Source: DSVQ01 sp964484765 (GTDB lineage Bacteria > Planctomycetota > Planctomycetia > Planctomycetales > Planctomycetaceae). From it: a DNA stretch of 64,000 nt. The notes below the pieces were generated by a model that was given only the letters and a program-made list of their open reading frames with translations, ran no database searches and was not told the origin of the DNA. This document shows, piece by piece, positions 27,635 to 39,844 of the stretch. The translations under genes were made by a program, and so were the position numbers. How positions within the stretch are numbered: position 1 is the stretch's first letter; each line of letters starts with the position of its first letter. The stretch is from positions 124,001-188,000 of the forward strand of contig CAZAGI010000001.1 of the NCBI GenBank assembly GCA_964484765.1, read 5' to 3'.

Positions 27635-27711
27635 CGTGGGGACGCGGGGAAAAAGTTCATGCGGGGCGAGAAACCGCCAAGCAAAATCAATCACCGTTGT
27701 GTTTCCCCCCA

Positions 27712-27768
27712 ACTGACTACTGACTAATGACTAATGACTACTGACTAATGACTAATGACTAATGACTC
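27712..27768. repeat. Heptamer tandem repeat ACTGACT/AATGACT at a gene end
   Basis: About eight imperfect 7-base units (ACTGACT, ACTGACTA, ATGACTA and so on) from 27712 to about 27768. The stop codon and last codons of the minus-strand aminopeptidase (27759-27768) fall inside the array, so copy-number change would alter the C-terminus of that protein. It occupies the gap between the PhyH gene and the convergent aminopeptidase. Confidence 0.8.
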
Positions 27769-28940
27769 TTCAGAATCGGCACCACCTTGTACTGCAGTTC
27801 TCCCGCGGTGACATGCACCTGCCGGTTCCGGTCCACGAAGACATCCACTTCACTGCGGACGCCGAATTCGGGAAGATAGATGCCCGGTTCGATGGAGAAA
27901 CAGCAGCCGGGCAGAATCAAGCGGTCTTCGCGGGTTTCGAGATTGTCGATGTTGGCCCCGTTGCCGTGCGTTTCCTGACCGATGCTGTGCCCGGTGCGAT
28001 GCACGAAAAACTCCCCGTAGCCCGCCTTTTCGATCACCGCGCGGCAGGCATCGTCGACTTGCCAGCCCGGTAGCGGCCGACCGTCGGCAAACGCGGCCCG
28101 TACACAGGCAATCGCGGCGTCGCGCGCCGCAGCCACGATGTCGAGAATCTTCTGGTACTTGTCGGGCACGGTCTCGCCAACAAAACCAACCCGCGTGAGG
28201 TCGCTGTAAACAGCGCGGGGTTTGTCCATTTTGGCCCACAAGTCGACCAGCACATAATCGCCGGCGCGGATCGATTCGTTGCCGGTTTCGTAGTGCGGAT
28301 CACCCGAGTGCGCATTCACTCCCACGATAGGCGGATGATACGTCGTCAATCCGTTCGCGGCGAAATGCTCCATGATCACTCGTGACACAGCGTCTTCGGT
28401 GGTTTCGCCAAGTGTGCGGATTTGTTCGGCGATGAACTTCCAGACGACGCCGTACGCTGCGTCGGTATGGCCGCTGGCTTCGAGATGCAGGGCCCATTGT
28501 TCGTCGTCCCAGACGGCTTCGAACAACTGCACGAGATCGCCGGACGACACCACGTCGACGTTGTGGCTGCGGACGAGTTCCACCGTTCCGGCGTCGACAC
28601 GTCCGAGGTAGGGAATGCCGTTGCGGGGAGTGTACTCCATCGCGACGCGCTTGGCCCCGCTGAGGAGCGTGGCGACGCCGGCTTCGAATTCCTGCCAACG
28701 GAGATAAATGCTTTTGCCGCCGGGGAGATGGTCAAGCGCCCCGGTTTCAATGCGGTGGACGAGTTTGGTGGGCGTGCCAGTCGCCGGAACGTAATACACC
28801 CAGCGACGCGACCCGGCGGTGCCATCGGGAAACTGGAGCACACGGCGCGCGAGGATGTTGCTGCCGCGGAAATCGTACATCAACCAGCCATCGCAGCCCT
28901 GGTCACGAATCGCGGCTTGCACGACAGAAAGATCAAACAT
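27759..28940 (-). CDS. M24 metallopeptidase, Xaa-Pro aminopeptidase-like
   Basis: 393 residues from ATG 28940, starting MFDLSVVQAAIRDQGCDGWL. The metal-binding set of M24 peptidases is present: VLVDLWAKMD, VYSDLTRVGFVG, HRTGHSIGQETHG, FSIEPGIYLPE and RSEVDVFVD, supplying the two Asp, the His and the two Glu. The N-terminal domain (LMYDFRGSNILARRVL) is the creatinase/prolidase N-domain. It should remove N-terminal residues next to proline, in the cytoplasm. The frame extends upstream to 29003 with a signal-like stretch, but the family start and spacing favour 28940. The stop lies in the heptamer repeat. Confidence 0.93.
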   Translation of the reverse strand: MFDLSVVQAAIRDQGCDGWLMYDFRGSNILARRVLQFPDGTAGSRRWVYYVPATGTPTKLVHRIETGALDHLPGGKSIYLRWQEFEAGVATLLSGAKRVAMEYTPRNGIPYLGRVDAGTVELVRSHNVDVVSSGDLVQLFEAVWDDEQWALHLEASGHTDAAYGVVWKFIAEQIRTLGETTEDAVSRVIMEHFAANGLTTYHPPIVGVNAHSGDPHYETGNESIRAGDYVLVDLWAKMDKPRAVYSDLTRVGFVGETVPDKYQKILDIVAAARDAAIACVRAAFADGRPLPGWQVDDACRAVIEKAGYGEFFVHRTGHSIGQETHGNGANIDNLETREDRLILPGCCFSIEPGIYLPEFGVRSEVDVFVDRNRQVHVTAGELQYKVVPILKSH

Positions 28941-29037
28941 CACTGGACCTTGTTGTAGCGCGATGGCCACGCAAGAGAAGAGCAACAGCCGACAGAACAG
29001 CATCGACTTTCAGCTTACCTGTGACGGAGCGGCAGGG

Positions 29038-30234
29038 CTACTTGGAATCGAAGAGATTGCGGGAAGGCTTGCGCGGCCGCGGATTGAGAACGCGTTCGAT
29101 CGCTTGCCATTTGTCGGGGTGTTCACGCTGCAACTGAGCCAGAAACGCCGTGGCCTTGGCGGTCGCGTCGGCATTGGAACCGTCTTTCACACATTCCTGT
29201 GCGAATTTGACCAGCTTGGACTGTGTCGCGGGGATGTCGAACGGGTCCCGTCCCATCCAGGCCAGCACATCGTCGGTGGCATCCCACGCCTGCCACCGAG
29301 CGAGATCCATCACCGCCAGTTCCGCAAACGCGGGACGCTGCAGCACAAGCTGCATGGCCAGCGCGACTTTTTCCCGCGGCACACAACTCGGCGCGTACTC
29401 CCACAAGAAGCGGAGAGCATTGACGACGGCGTACACATCGGCCTGATGGGCATCGGCGGGCCGCAGTTTCGCGTCGAGCAGCCGCAAGAACCCGGCTTCA
29501 CCGGTCAGCAGCAGATACCCCCCCATCATGCCATCAGTACAGATGCGGACTTCATTCGGCGCCGGCGGTTTCTCGAAGCCGGCCCACAACGTGGCGGCGT
29601 CGGTCTGGTCTCCGCACAGGCCGAGCAACATGGCGTAAAAGCCGAGCCGCACCGGATCGGTGCTCGGGGATTTCACCCACGTGCGGAGTTTGTCGCGCGG
29701 CAAATCTTTCTGCAGTGCGACAACATCCTCATATTTCGCGCGGGCAAATTCGGTGAACGCGTCGCCGGCAATCAAGGCATTCTTGAATTCGAGGAACTTC
29801 AAGAAGTGTCGCAGCCGCTCGGTAGCAGGTTGCTCGGGTGAAGGCAGCTGGCGGATGTAACCGTAGGAGACTTCCGTCACTTCCAGCGGCTGGCCCCATA
29901 ACGTCAAATCCTGCTCGAGGGTCCCCATCAGGAAGAAGGTGTCGCCGGCGGTGCCCTGGCGTTCAAAATCAACGGTGATCGTGCCGCCCGCCTTCAGTTT
30001 TCCGGTCTTGTCGCGCTCGACTTCCTTGATGCGGAACACGGTCTCCGGAGACCCTGTTTCCGTCTTGGCGGGGAGGATGCGTTCCCATGTCGCGAGGATC
30101 GCGCAATCCGAAGCGGCGAGTTGTTCCGCCAGCGGCGGCGAGGACGGCGGACAGAAGGGGCACGCCGCGACAACGCCGCCTGCCATCCCCATCAACACCA
30201 GCACCGTGGCGATCCATCGACGATAAAAATTCAC
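29038..30234 (-). CDS. Secreted CPFC-motif protein of unknown function (copy 1)
   Basis: 398 residues from a GTG at 30234 with GGAGGG just upstream. A signal peptide (RWIATVLVLMGMAGGVVA) is followed at once by ACPFCPPSSPPLAEQLAASD, then a long all-alpha/beta body with TLWGQPLEVTEVSYGYIRQL, FYAMLLGLCGD, GMMGGYLLLTGEAG and AVMDLARWQAWD. The 30323 gene upstream has the same signal, a CPFC just after it, GVMGGYLLLTGEKG and VIADLARWKDWS, so the two are tandem paralogues. CPFC is a CxxC that could carry disulfide or metal. Function unknown. Confidence 0.8.
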   Translation of the reverse strand: MNFYRRWIATVLVLMGMAGGVVAACPFCPPSSPPLAEQLAASDCAILATWERILPAKTETGSPETVFRIKEVERDKTGKLKAGGTITVDFERQGTAGDTFFLMGTLEQDLTLWGQPLEVTEVSYGYIRQLPSPEQPATERLRHFLKFLEFKNALIAGDAFTEFARAKYEDVVALQKDLPRDKLRTWVKSPSTDPVRLGFYAMLLGLCGDQTDAATLWAGFEKPPAPNEVRICTDGMMGGYLLLTGEAGFLRLLDAKLRPADAHQADVYAVVNALRFLWEYAPSCVPREKVALAMQLVLQRPAFAELAVMDLARWQAWDATDDVLAWMGRDPFDIPATQSKLVKFAQECVKDGSNADATAKATAFLAQLQREHPDKWQAIERVLNPRPRKPSRNLFDSK

Positions 30235-30322
30235 GGGTCCCTCCGTGGCGAAGATAGCGGCCATGGATCACCGGAAGATCCGCACTCACGGCTCTTCGCT
30301 ACCCACTGTCCACGATCCACGA

Positions 30323-31495
30323 CTACTTGATGAAGAAGAACCGCTTGGCGTCCGAGACGGTCTTCGGATCGCGGGCTTCCAGGTCGGCGAGGTACTGCGT
30401 GGCGTGGCTGACATCCGATTCCGCCGCCATCTGGTCTTTGCTGCACGCGAGCATATAACGCACAACCGCACGCTTGATCGACGGAATGTCGAACTCGTCC
30501 TTGTCGTACATCGCCATCAGTCGCTCTTGAATCGACCAGTCTTTCCAGCGGGCCAGGTCCGCAATGACCAGATCGGCGAGTTCCGGACGATCGAGCAGCA
30601 GCCGCATCGATTTCCGCAGCCGTTCGGGTTCGAACTTGCCATCGCCGTATTGCCACAGGAACCGCAGGGCCTGCATTGCCGAATACGTTTCGCTGAACGG
30701 GACTTTTTTGTCCTGCAGTTTCTTCTCGTCAACCTGGGCCAGACCTTTTTCGCCGGTGAGCAGCAAGTACCCGCCCATCACGCCATCGATTCCGAGGCGG
30801 AACTCCGTCGTCGGCTCGAAGATGATCCTGTTGAGGACGTATGCGTCTTCGTCTTTGCCGCAGAGACCAAGCAGCAGGCCATACAAGCCGATCCGGCTTG
30901 GCGAGGTCTGCGGATCGCGGAGCCACATGCGGAGTTTTTCCCGCGGCAGTTCTGGAGCCAGCGGCGTGATGTCTGCATACGGAGCATTGGCGAATTCGCC
31001 GTAGGCATCGGTCGCCACAGTTGCGTTCGGATGTTCGAGGAACTTCACAAAGTACTTCAGACGTTCCTTCGTGGGGAGTTCCGGTTTCGGCGCGTTTTTG
31101 ATGTAGGCAAATGAGTCTTCGGTCACTTCGATCGGGCTGCCCCAATCGATGACAGCCCCCGCGGTGGTGCCGAGGAGCATGTACAAATCGCCGGCCTTCG
31201 CAGCGCGATACCGCGGCAACTTGACCTTGCTTCCTTTGGCGAGTTTGCTGCCCGTCGGCTGGCTGACAACTTCAGCAACTTCGTATTCGGTGAAGCCGCC
31301 GTCCTGATCTTTCGCCGGCTGACCGCCGGCCCATTTGACGAGCAGCGCGGCGTTCGACTGCGCGAGCTGTTCGGTCATGGTCAGCGAGGGAGCCGTGCAG
31401 AAGGGGCAACCGAACGCGGACGGAGTTGTCCAGCCAGCGATCGCGACACCGAGGGAGAAAGAAGCCAACCAGGCCCAACTGCGTGCACGCATCAC
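30323..31495 (-). CDS. Secreted CPFC-motif protein of unknown function (copy 2)
   Basis: 390 residues; signal peptide SWAWLASFSLGVAIAGWTTP, then FGCPFCTAPSLTMTEQLAQSN. Shared blocks with the 29038 protein include IDWGSPIEVTEDSFAYIKN, GLYGLLLGLCGKDED, GVMGGYLLLTGEKG and LVIADLARWKDWS, so it arose by tandem duplication. About 90 bases separate it from copy 1. The MM start makes the exact start uncertain by one codon. Role unknown; secretion is inferred from the signal peptide. Confidence 0.82.
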   Translation of the reverse strand: MMRARSWAWLASFSLGVAIAGWTTPSAFGCPFCTAPSLTMTEQLAQSNAALLVKWAGGQPAKDQDGGFTEYEVAEVVSQPTGSKLAKGSKVKLPRYRAAKAGDLYMLLGTTAGAVIDWGSPIEVTEDSFAYIKNAPKPELPTKERLKYFVKFLEHPNATVATDAYGEFANAPYADITPLAPELPREKLRMWLRDPQTSPSRIGLYGLLLGLCGKDEDAYVLNRIIFEPTTEFRLGIDGVMGGYLLLTGEKGLAQVDEKKLQDKKVPFSETYSAMQALRFLWQYGDGKFEPERLRKSMRLLLDRPELADLVIADLARWKDWSIQERLMAMYDKDEFDIPSIKRAVVRYMLACSKDQMAAESDVSHATQYLADLEARDPKTVSDAKRFFFIK

Positions 31496-31655
31496 AACGA
31501 CTCCTGCCAGGAAATCAGAGTGACGGGGTCACTCTCTGAACTCGAATTCCGCCCTTGCATCGTACCGAATAAAGGAATGTCGAGGAAAGCGCTCTTGCCC
31601 CGCTTGCGGTTTCGCACCCCATGCCAAACCACCACCGCGATCGCGGGCTCCACAA

Positions 31656-32477
31656 TCATTTGTTGATCACGACGCTGTCTTCCAGCCAGTACAAACCCAT
31701 GGGTTCCCCACCTTCGGTGAGGAGGTCAATGCGGAGGATGCCGATGACATCGAACGGGCGGTTTTGAATGTAATCGGTCGTCACGCCGTCGCGCATCTGC
31801 ACCGACACGAGATCGTACACTTTGGGATTTCTCCCGAAGCAGCAAATCTGGTTGTCGCGAGCCAGCACGAACTGGTCGATGCCGGTGGCTTGAAATGTCG
31901 GATACATGAAGCCCCGCAACCGCACGCGCTGTCCGTCGAGGGCCTTCAGCCACGATGGAAAATGCTTCAAGGCATCTTCCGGGACGGGTTCCATGTTCAG
32001 AATCTTAAGCAGATCGAGGTCGTCGTAAGAGACCCGCATAGCATTCTGCGGGCCTTCGATTTTGAATTCCCGATGCGGGACCAGCAACTGGATTCCACCC
32101 GGCTTGAGTGTCGTGATCGCAGGGGGAGATGTGTTGCCGGGCGCGGTTGGCTGCGCGTTTGAACCCGATGCCGTCACCTTGAGGACATCAGAAATCGAGG
32201 TGCCGTCCACCACGTTGACTGGTGCCAATGCGGAGACCGGGATTTCCGCCACCGCCGGGTCTGGGGCTTCCATCGTGGCCGTCTCAGTTCCCGTCACAGC
32301 CGGGCCGCCATCGGTGACGTCCGTGGTCCCGGGTTTCGCGTCGGATACCGGCACATCGCGGTCGACCACTTCCTTGTACGGGCGGAACTGCGAGGAGTCG
32401 GCGGTGTTCGAGCAGCCGACAACCCACGGCACGGCGGCAACCGCAAGCAGGACCAACAGCAAGCGATCCATCCGCAT
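31656..32477 (-). CDS. Lipoprotein with DUF3299-like domain
   Basis: 273 residues. The signal ends in VPWVVGC, a lipobox (Cys at about residue 22). A long Ser/Thr/Pro-rich linker (about 25-135) leads to the C-terminal domain with GQRVRLRGFMYPTFQATG and DQFVLARDNQICCFGRNPK, which matches DUF3299-type exported proteins; the same GFMYPT and CCFG marks occur in the next gene. DUF3299 has no firm role, though the CCFG pair suggests metal or disulfide chemistry. It is directly downstream of the 32499 gene on the same strand, 21 bases apart. Confidence 0.82.
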   Translation of the reverse strand: MRMDRLLLVLLAVAAVPWVVGCSNTADSSQFRPYKEVVDRDVPVSDAKPGTTDVTDGGPAVTGTETATMEAPDPAVAEIPVSALAPVNVVDGTSISDVLKVTASGSNAQPTAPGNTSPPAITTLKPGGIQLLVPHREFKIEGPQNAMRVSYDDLDLLKILNMEPVPEDALKHFPSWLKALDGQRVRLRGFMYPTFQATGIDQFVLARDNQICCFGRNPKVYDLVSVQMRDGVTTDYIQNRPFDVIGILRIDLLTEGGEPMGLYWLEDSVVINK

Positions 32478-32498
32478 CTCTCCTCGAACGGCGACCGG

Positions 32499-33203
32499 CT
32501 AATAACCTGTTTTCGCGGGGGCGAAGATCTTGGCGTCGACTTTGTAGACCGGATTCAATCCCGTTTCATCGAGTGTCGGCTGAGCCTGAAATTCACCAGC
32601 GACGGCCACCAGCCCCTTGCGGTAATCGACCGTCTGCCCCTCCGCCATTTTCACATAGATCATATCGGATTGCTTCGGCTGACCGCCAAAGCAGCATTGC
32701 TCGCCATCCTTGCAAAGCAGAAATGAGGTTAACCCCTCGGTTTGTTTGGTGGGATACATAAACCCCTTCAGGAAGATGGGTTTGCCCGTCAGTTGTTCCA
32801 CATCGGGATGGACCTTCGTCTCTCCGTCCTCCGTGATAAATCCTTTGTCGGAAATGTCGTTCGGAAAGCTGACGCGCTGGTAGCCTTCCGGGAGTTCGGC
32901 GGCAAAGTTGTACGCGTGAAAGGCCGCCGCCGACACCGACGTGGTGAACAGCAGAATGGCGCAGACCGCGGCGAGTTTCCCGCCCGAATAATCGCCCCGG
33001 GCGCGACGGATCTGCCGCATCGCCACCAGTGCCAGCAGACCTCCCAGCAGCGGGATCAGCGTCATTGTGTCCCACACGAATGCCAGCGGCGACAGAAACA
33101 AGAACGCCGCACTGACCGGCACCAACGGCGGTACCGGCCGGTAATTGAATTCGTTGGTGACTTCTGGTTGATCGTAATCGACCATGGTCATCGTCGCCGA
33201 CAT
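32499..33203 (-). CDS. Membrane protein with DUF3299-like C-terminal domain
   Basis: 234 residues from the ATG at 33203 (AGGAG upstream). Three hydrophobic segments (PVSAAFLFLSPLAFVW, TLIPLLGGLLALVAM and KLAAVCAILLFTTSVSAAA) form a small membrane unit like DUF4190. A soluble tail follows with PIFLKGFMYPTKQTEGLTSF, KDGEQCCFGGQPKQSDMI and VKMAEGQTVDYRKGLVAVAG. The tail matches the 31656 lipoprotein in the GFMYPT and CCFG marks. The two genes probably form a functional pair, one anchored by helices and one by lipid. Upstream ATGs at 33212 and 33221 are less well spaced. Confidence 0.8.
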   Translation of the reverse strand: MSATMTMVDYDQPEVTNEFNYRPVPPLVPVSAAFLFLSPLAFVWDTMTLIPLLGGLLALVAMRQIRRARGDYSGGKLAAVCAILLFTTSVSAAAFHAYNFAAELPEGYQRVSFPNDISDKGFITEDGETKVHPDVEQLTGKPIFLKGFMYPTKQTEGLTSFLLCKDGEQCCFGGQPKQSDMIYVKMAEGQTVDYRKGLVAVAGEFQAQPTLDETGLNPVYKVDAKIFAPAKTGY

Positions 33204-33959
33204 AGACCCCATCTCCTGCATCAGGCCGAGTGGTCAAGCGGACCGCCTCGGTTTCAGTCTTTCCATCGTGCCCCATCCCAGGGACTTCGTCCAGCCCCGA
33301 TTTGTCGGAAAGGCTCATTGGCGAAGGGATTTCCCGACCGGGAACTCGTGTCCGCTACGGTCGACAACCCCGTGGGGAAGCCCGATTTCGTCGAACAGGC
33401 GCGTTTTTGCGCCGTCAGCTGCCCATCACTACGTCATCGCTGGTCGGGAAGTTGGCCAGACCTCGGGCGTTCCACTCGGGAAGCGAAAACTGCACGAACT
33501 GGGCAAGTCGGTCCCAGTCGCGGTGCCGGTACGGTACCACGTTGTAACGTGTTCTTTGGGAAAAGCTTAGCGACGGTGTGCCTTATGCCGAGGCCGCCTG
33601 CAGGCCTGGGTGTCCACCGGGCTGGCAATTTCTGCCGCTTTCCGACCGAGGTTGTGAGAACGCCACGAGATACGTCGAAAGTCACGCAGAATCATCTTGA
33701 CCGGCAAAGTCACCTGACATATCACACCGTCGATTCCAACAACGCCGGAAGGTCGGCAGCCGTTGTCGGCCGGTTTGGTGTGGTGTTTCCCGGATTCTGC
33801 CCGCAAGAAGAGTCCGGGAAACGCCACACGTCGTGAAGTCCGGAACAGTTTGGCAGCCCGTCAACAGTCAGTCGCGACCGTGACCCAACAGAAACCACGA
33901 CGTACGGTCGCAACATATGCACATTCAGCATTCCCACGGATCTGAAGGAGGGAGCTACC
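33204..33959. other. 756-base upstream region of the giant secretin, with one strong hairpin
   Basis: No convincing gene on either strand; the open frames here are short and Arg-rich. It separates divergent transcription units (32499 minus, 33960 plus), so it must hold promoters for both. The clear structure is the inverted repeat at 33778-33829. GGAGG follows at 33950-33955, just before the TTG start of the secretin-like gene. Confidence 0.65.
33778..33829 (+). promoter_or_regulatory. Large inverted repeat upstream of the secretin-like gene
   Basis: Arms of 17 bases (33778-33794 and 33813-33829, GTGTGGTGTTTCCCGGA against TCCGGGAAACGCCACAC) match with a single mismatch around an 18-base spacer. 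It lies about 130 bases before the TTG start at 33960 and has no T-run, so it is a candidate operator or 5' leader hairpin rather than a terminator. Confidence 0.65.
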
Positions 33960-38735
<4,776 letters not shown>

Positions 38736-38763
38736 AACCGAGGGTTGAGTCGCAAGTCCTCGG

Positions 38764-38808
38764 CCGCCGTGGTCTTATCGGGCAAGACCACGGCGGTTCT
38801 TTTTTTAT
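38764..38808 (+). terminator. Rho-independent terminator of the secretin-like gene
   Basis: A perfect 13-base stem (CCGCCGTGGTCTT at 38764-38776 and AAGACCACGGCGG at 38784-38796) with a 7-base loop, followed by TTCTTTTTTT. It sits about 30 bases after the stop of the 33960 gene. Confidence 0.92.
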
Positions 38809-38811
38809 CTT

Positions 38812-38889
38812 AGCCCCCCATCAATGACGGGGGGCTCTTCGCATTCCTGGACGTGACATTTCCCCCCGGTCATTGACCGGGGGCTAAGA
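38812..38889. repeat. Paired CCCCC/GGGGG palindromes, partly coding the end of adk
   Basis: Two small palindromes: 38812-38836 (AGCCCCCC and GGGGGGCT) and 38863-38883 (CCCCCGGTCA and TGACCGGGGG, one-base loop). Both carry TCAATGAC or GTCATTGAC at the centre, so they are related in sequence. The second contains the adk stop (38870-38872) and codes for the last residues of Adk (LAPGQ). It looks like an interspersed element that has reset the gene end. Confidence 0.7.
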
Positions 38890-39526
38890 CGGCCGGCAGC
38901 TTCAATTGTCCGCGAATATCCGCCTGAATCGCCGTGACTGACTGGCTGCCATCGGTCTGAATCACAAGCTCTTTACGGCTGAAAAGATCTAGAATCGGCA
39001 CGGTTTTCGTGCGGTAATCGCTCAGCCGCGCCCGGATCGCTTCGGGATTGTCGTCGTCGCGGGCGACCAGAGTGCCGCCGCAGACATCGCATTTGTCGGG
39101 TTGTGCCGGGCGGTGATGAATCAGGTTGTAATCCAGACCGCATTGTCCGCACATCCGCCGCGCAAGCACGCGCTCGAAGACGACTTCGTCGGCGACATCA
39201 ATGTGAATGACGGCGTCGATATCGTAGCTTTCGAGGAAGAACTCAGCCTGGGTCCGGTTTCGCGGGAAACCGTCGAGAATGAAGCCGTAATTCCAGTCAT
39301 GATCGGACAGCCGCTGCTGGACGATATCCGCCACAACGTCATCGTCGACCATGTGGCCTTCCGCAATCAGCCGCTTGATGCGGGCGGCCAGCTTGGTGTG
39401 GGACTGGATGTGCCAGCGGAAGATGTCGCCGACGGAGATGTGGACGAGGTCCAAATCCTCTTTGAGCAGCTTGGCTTGCGTCCCTTTGCCACAGCCTTGA
39501 GCGCCCATGATGATGTACTTGTGCAT
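38870..39526 (-). CDS. adk: Adenylate kinase, zinc-LID type
   Basis: 218 residues starting MHKYIIMGAQGCGKGTQAK; the P-loop GAQGCGKGT is at 8-16. Family marks follow: DIFRWHIQSHTKLA, LILDGFPRNRTQAEFF as ILDGFPRNRTQ, and RMCGQCGLDYNLIHH with KCDVCGG, whose four Cys indicate a zinc-bearing LID domain. It makes 2 ADP from ATP and AMP. The extreme C-terminus (LAPGQ) is coded by a palindromic repeat. The frame runs upstream to 39823 but the ATG at 39526 is the family start. No clear Shine-Dalgarno sequence precedes it. Confidence 0.94.
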   Translation of the reverse strand: MHKYIIMGAQGCGKGTQAKLLKEDLDLVHISVGDIFRWHIQSHTKLAARIKRLIAEGHMVDDDVVADIVQQRLSDHDWNYGFILDGFPRNRTQAEFFLESYDIDAVIHIDVADEVVFERVLARRMCGQCGLDYNLIHHRPAQPDKCDVCGGTLVARDDDNPEAIRARLSDYRTKTVPILDLFSRKELVIQTDGSQSVTAIQADIRGQLKLPAVLAPGQ

Positions 39527-39670
39527 TGTCAAAAACTGCATTTCGGGCAAAAGACTCGAAACGGACCTGGCCTTGCAGCGAGGGTAGCTGCTTCGAGCGC
39601 ACCGCAAGGCGTTCCCAATATACCAGAGCCCGAGCCGCTTTGCCCGCGGCGTCTGGATGAGTGGCAGGGG

Positions 39671-39781
39671 CATCGGGTTTAACAATCTGGGGTGGCCGGG
39701 GCTGGACCGCAGGGAAGCCCCGGAACGGACATCGCTGAATATTTCCGGGGCTTCGCGAGGACGCTCCACCCCCGGCCACCC
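39671..39781. repeat. Interspersed palindromic repeat (GGGTGGCCGGGG family)
   Basis: Outer arms GGGTGGCCGGGG (39690-39701) and CCCCGGCCACCC (39770-39781), with inner arms AAGCCCCGGAA (39715-39725) and TTCCGGGGCTT (39743-39753), all perfect. The left 31 bases recur at 5874-5904 and the right end (GGCTTCGCGAG...CCCCGGCCACCC) recurs at 43189-43223. This is therefore a dispersed intergenic element with at least three copies or part-copies in the window. Confidence 0.8.
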
Positions 39782-39844
39782 ACGCCTTGTTCTCCATTGC
39801 GAAAAAGGCACTTGCCCTGGCACTCCGGTCGTCAGGGAACACGG

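Noticed and set aside
27712..27768. CRISPR array from the regular 7-base units
   Set aside because: Units are 7 bases with no unique spacers; it is a simple tandem repeat and no cas genes are near.
32742..33836. Plus-strand open frame of about 364 residues across the DUF3299 gene and the secretin leader
   Set aside because: Overlaps a recognised minus-strand gene and contains no motif; Arg-rich throughout.
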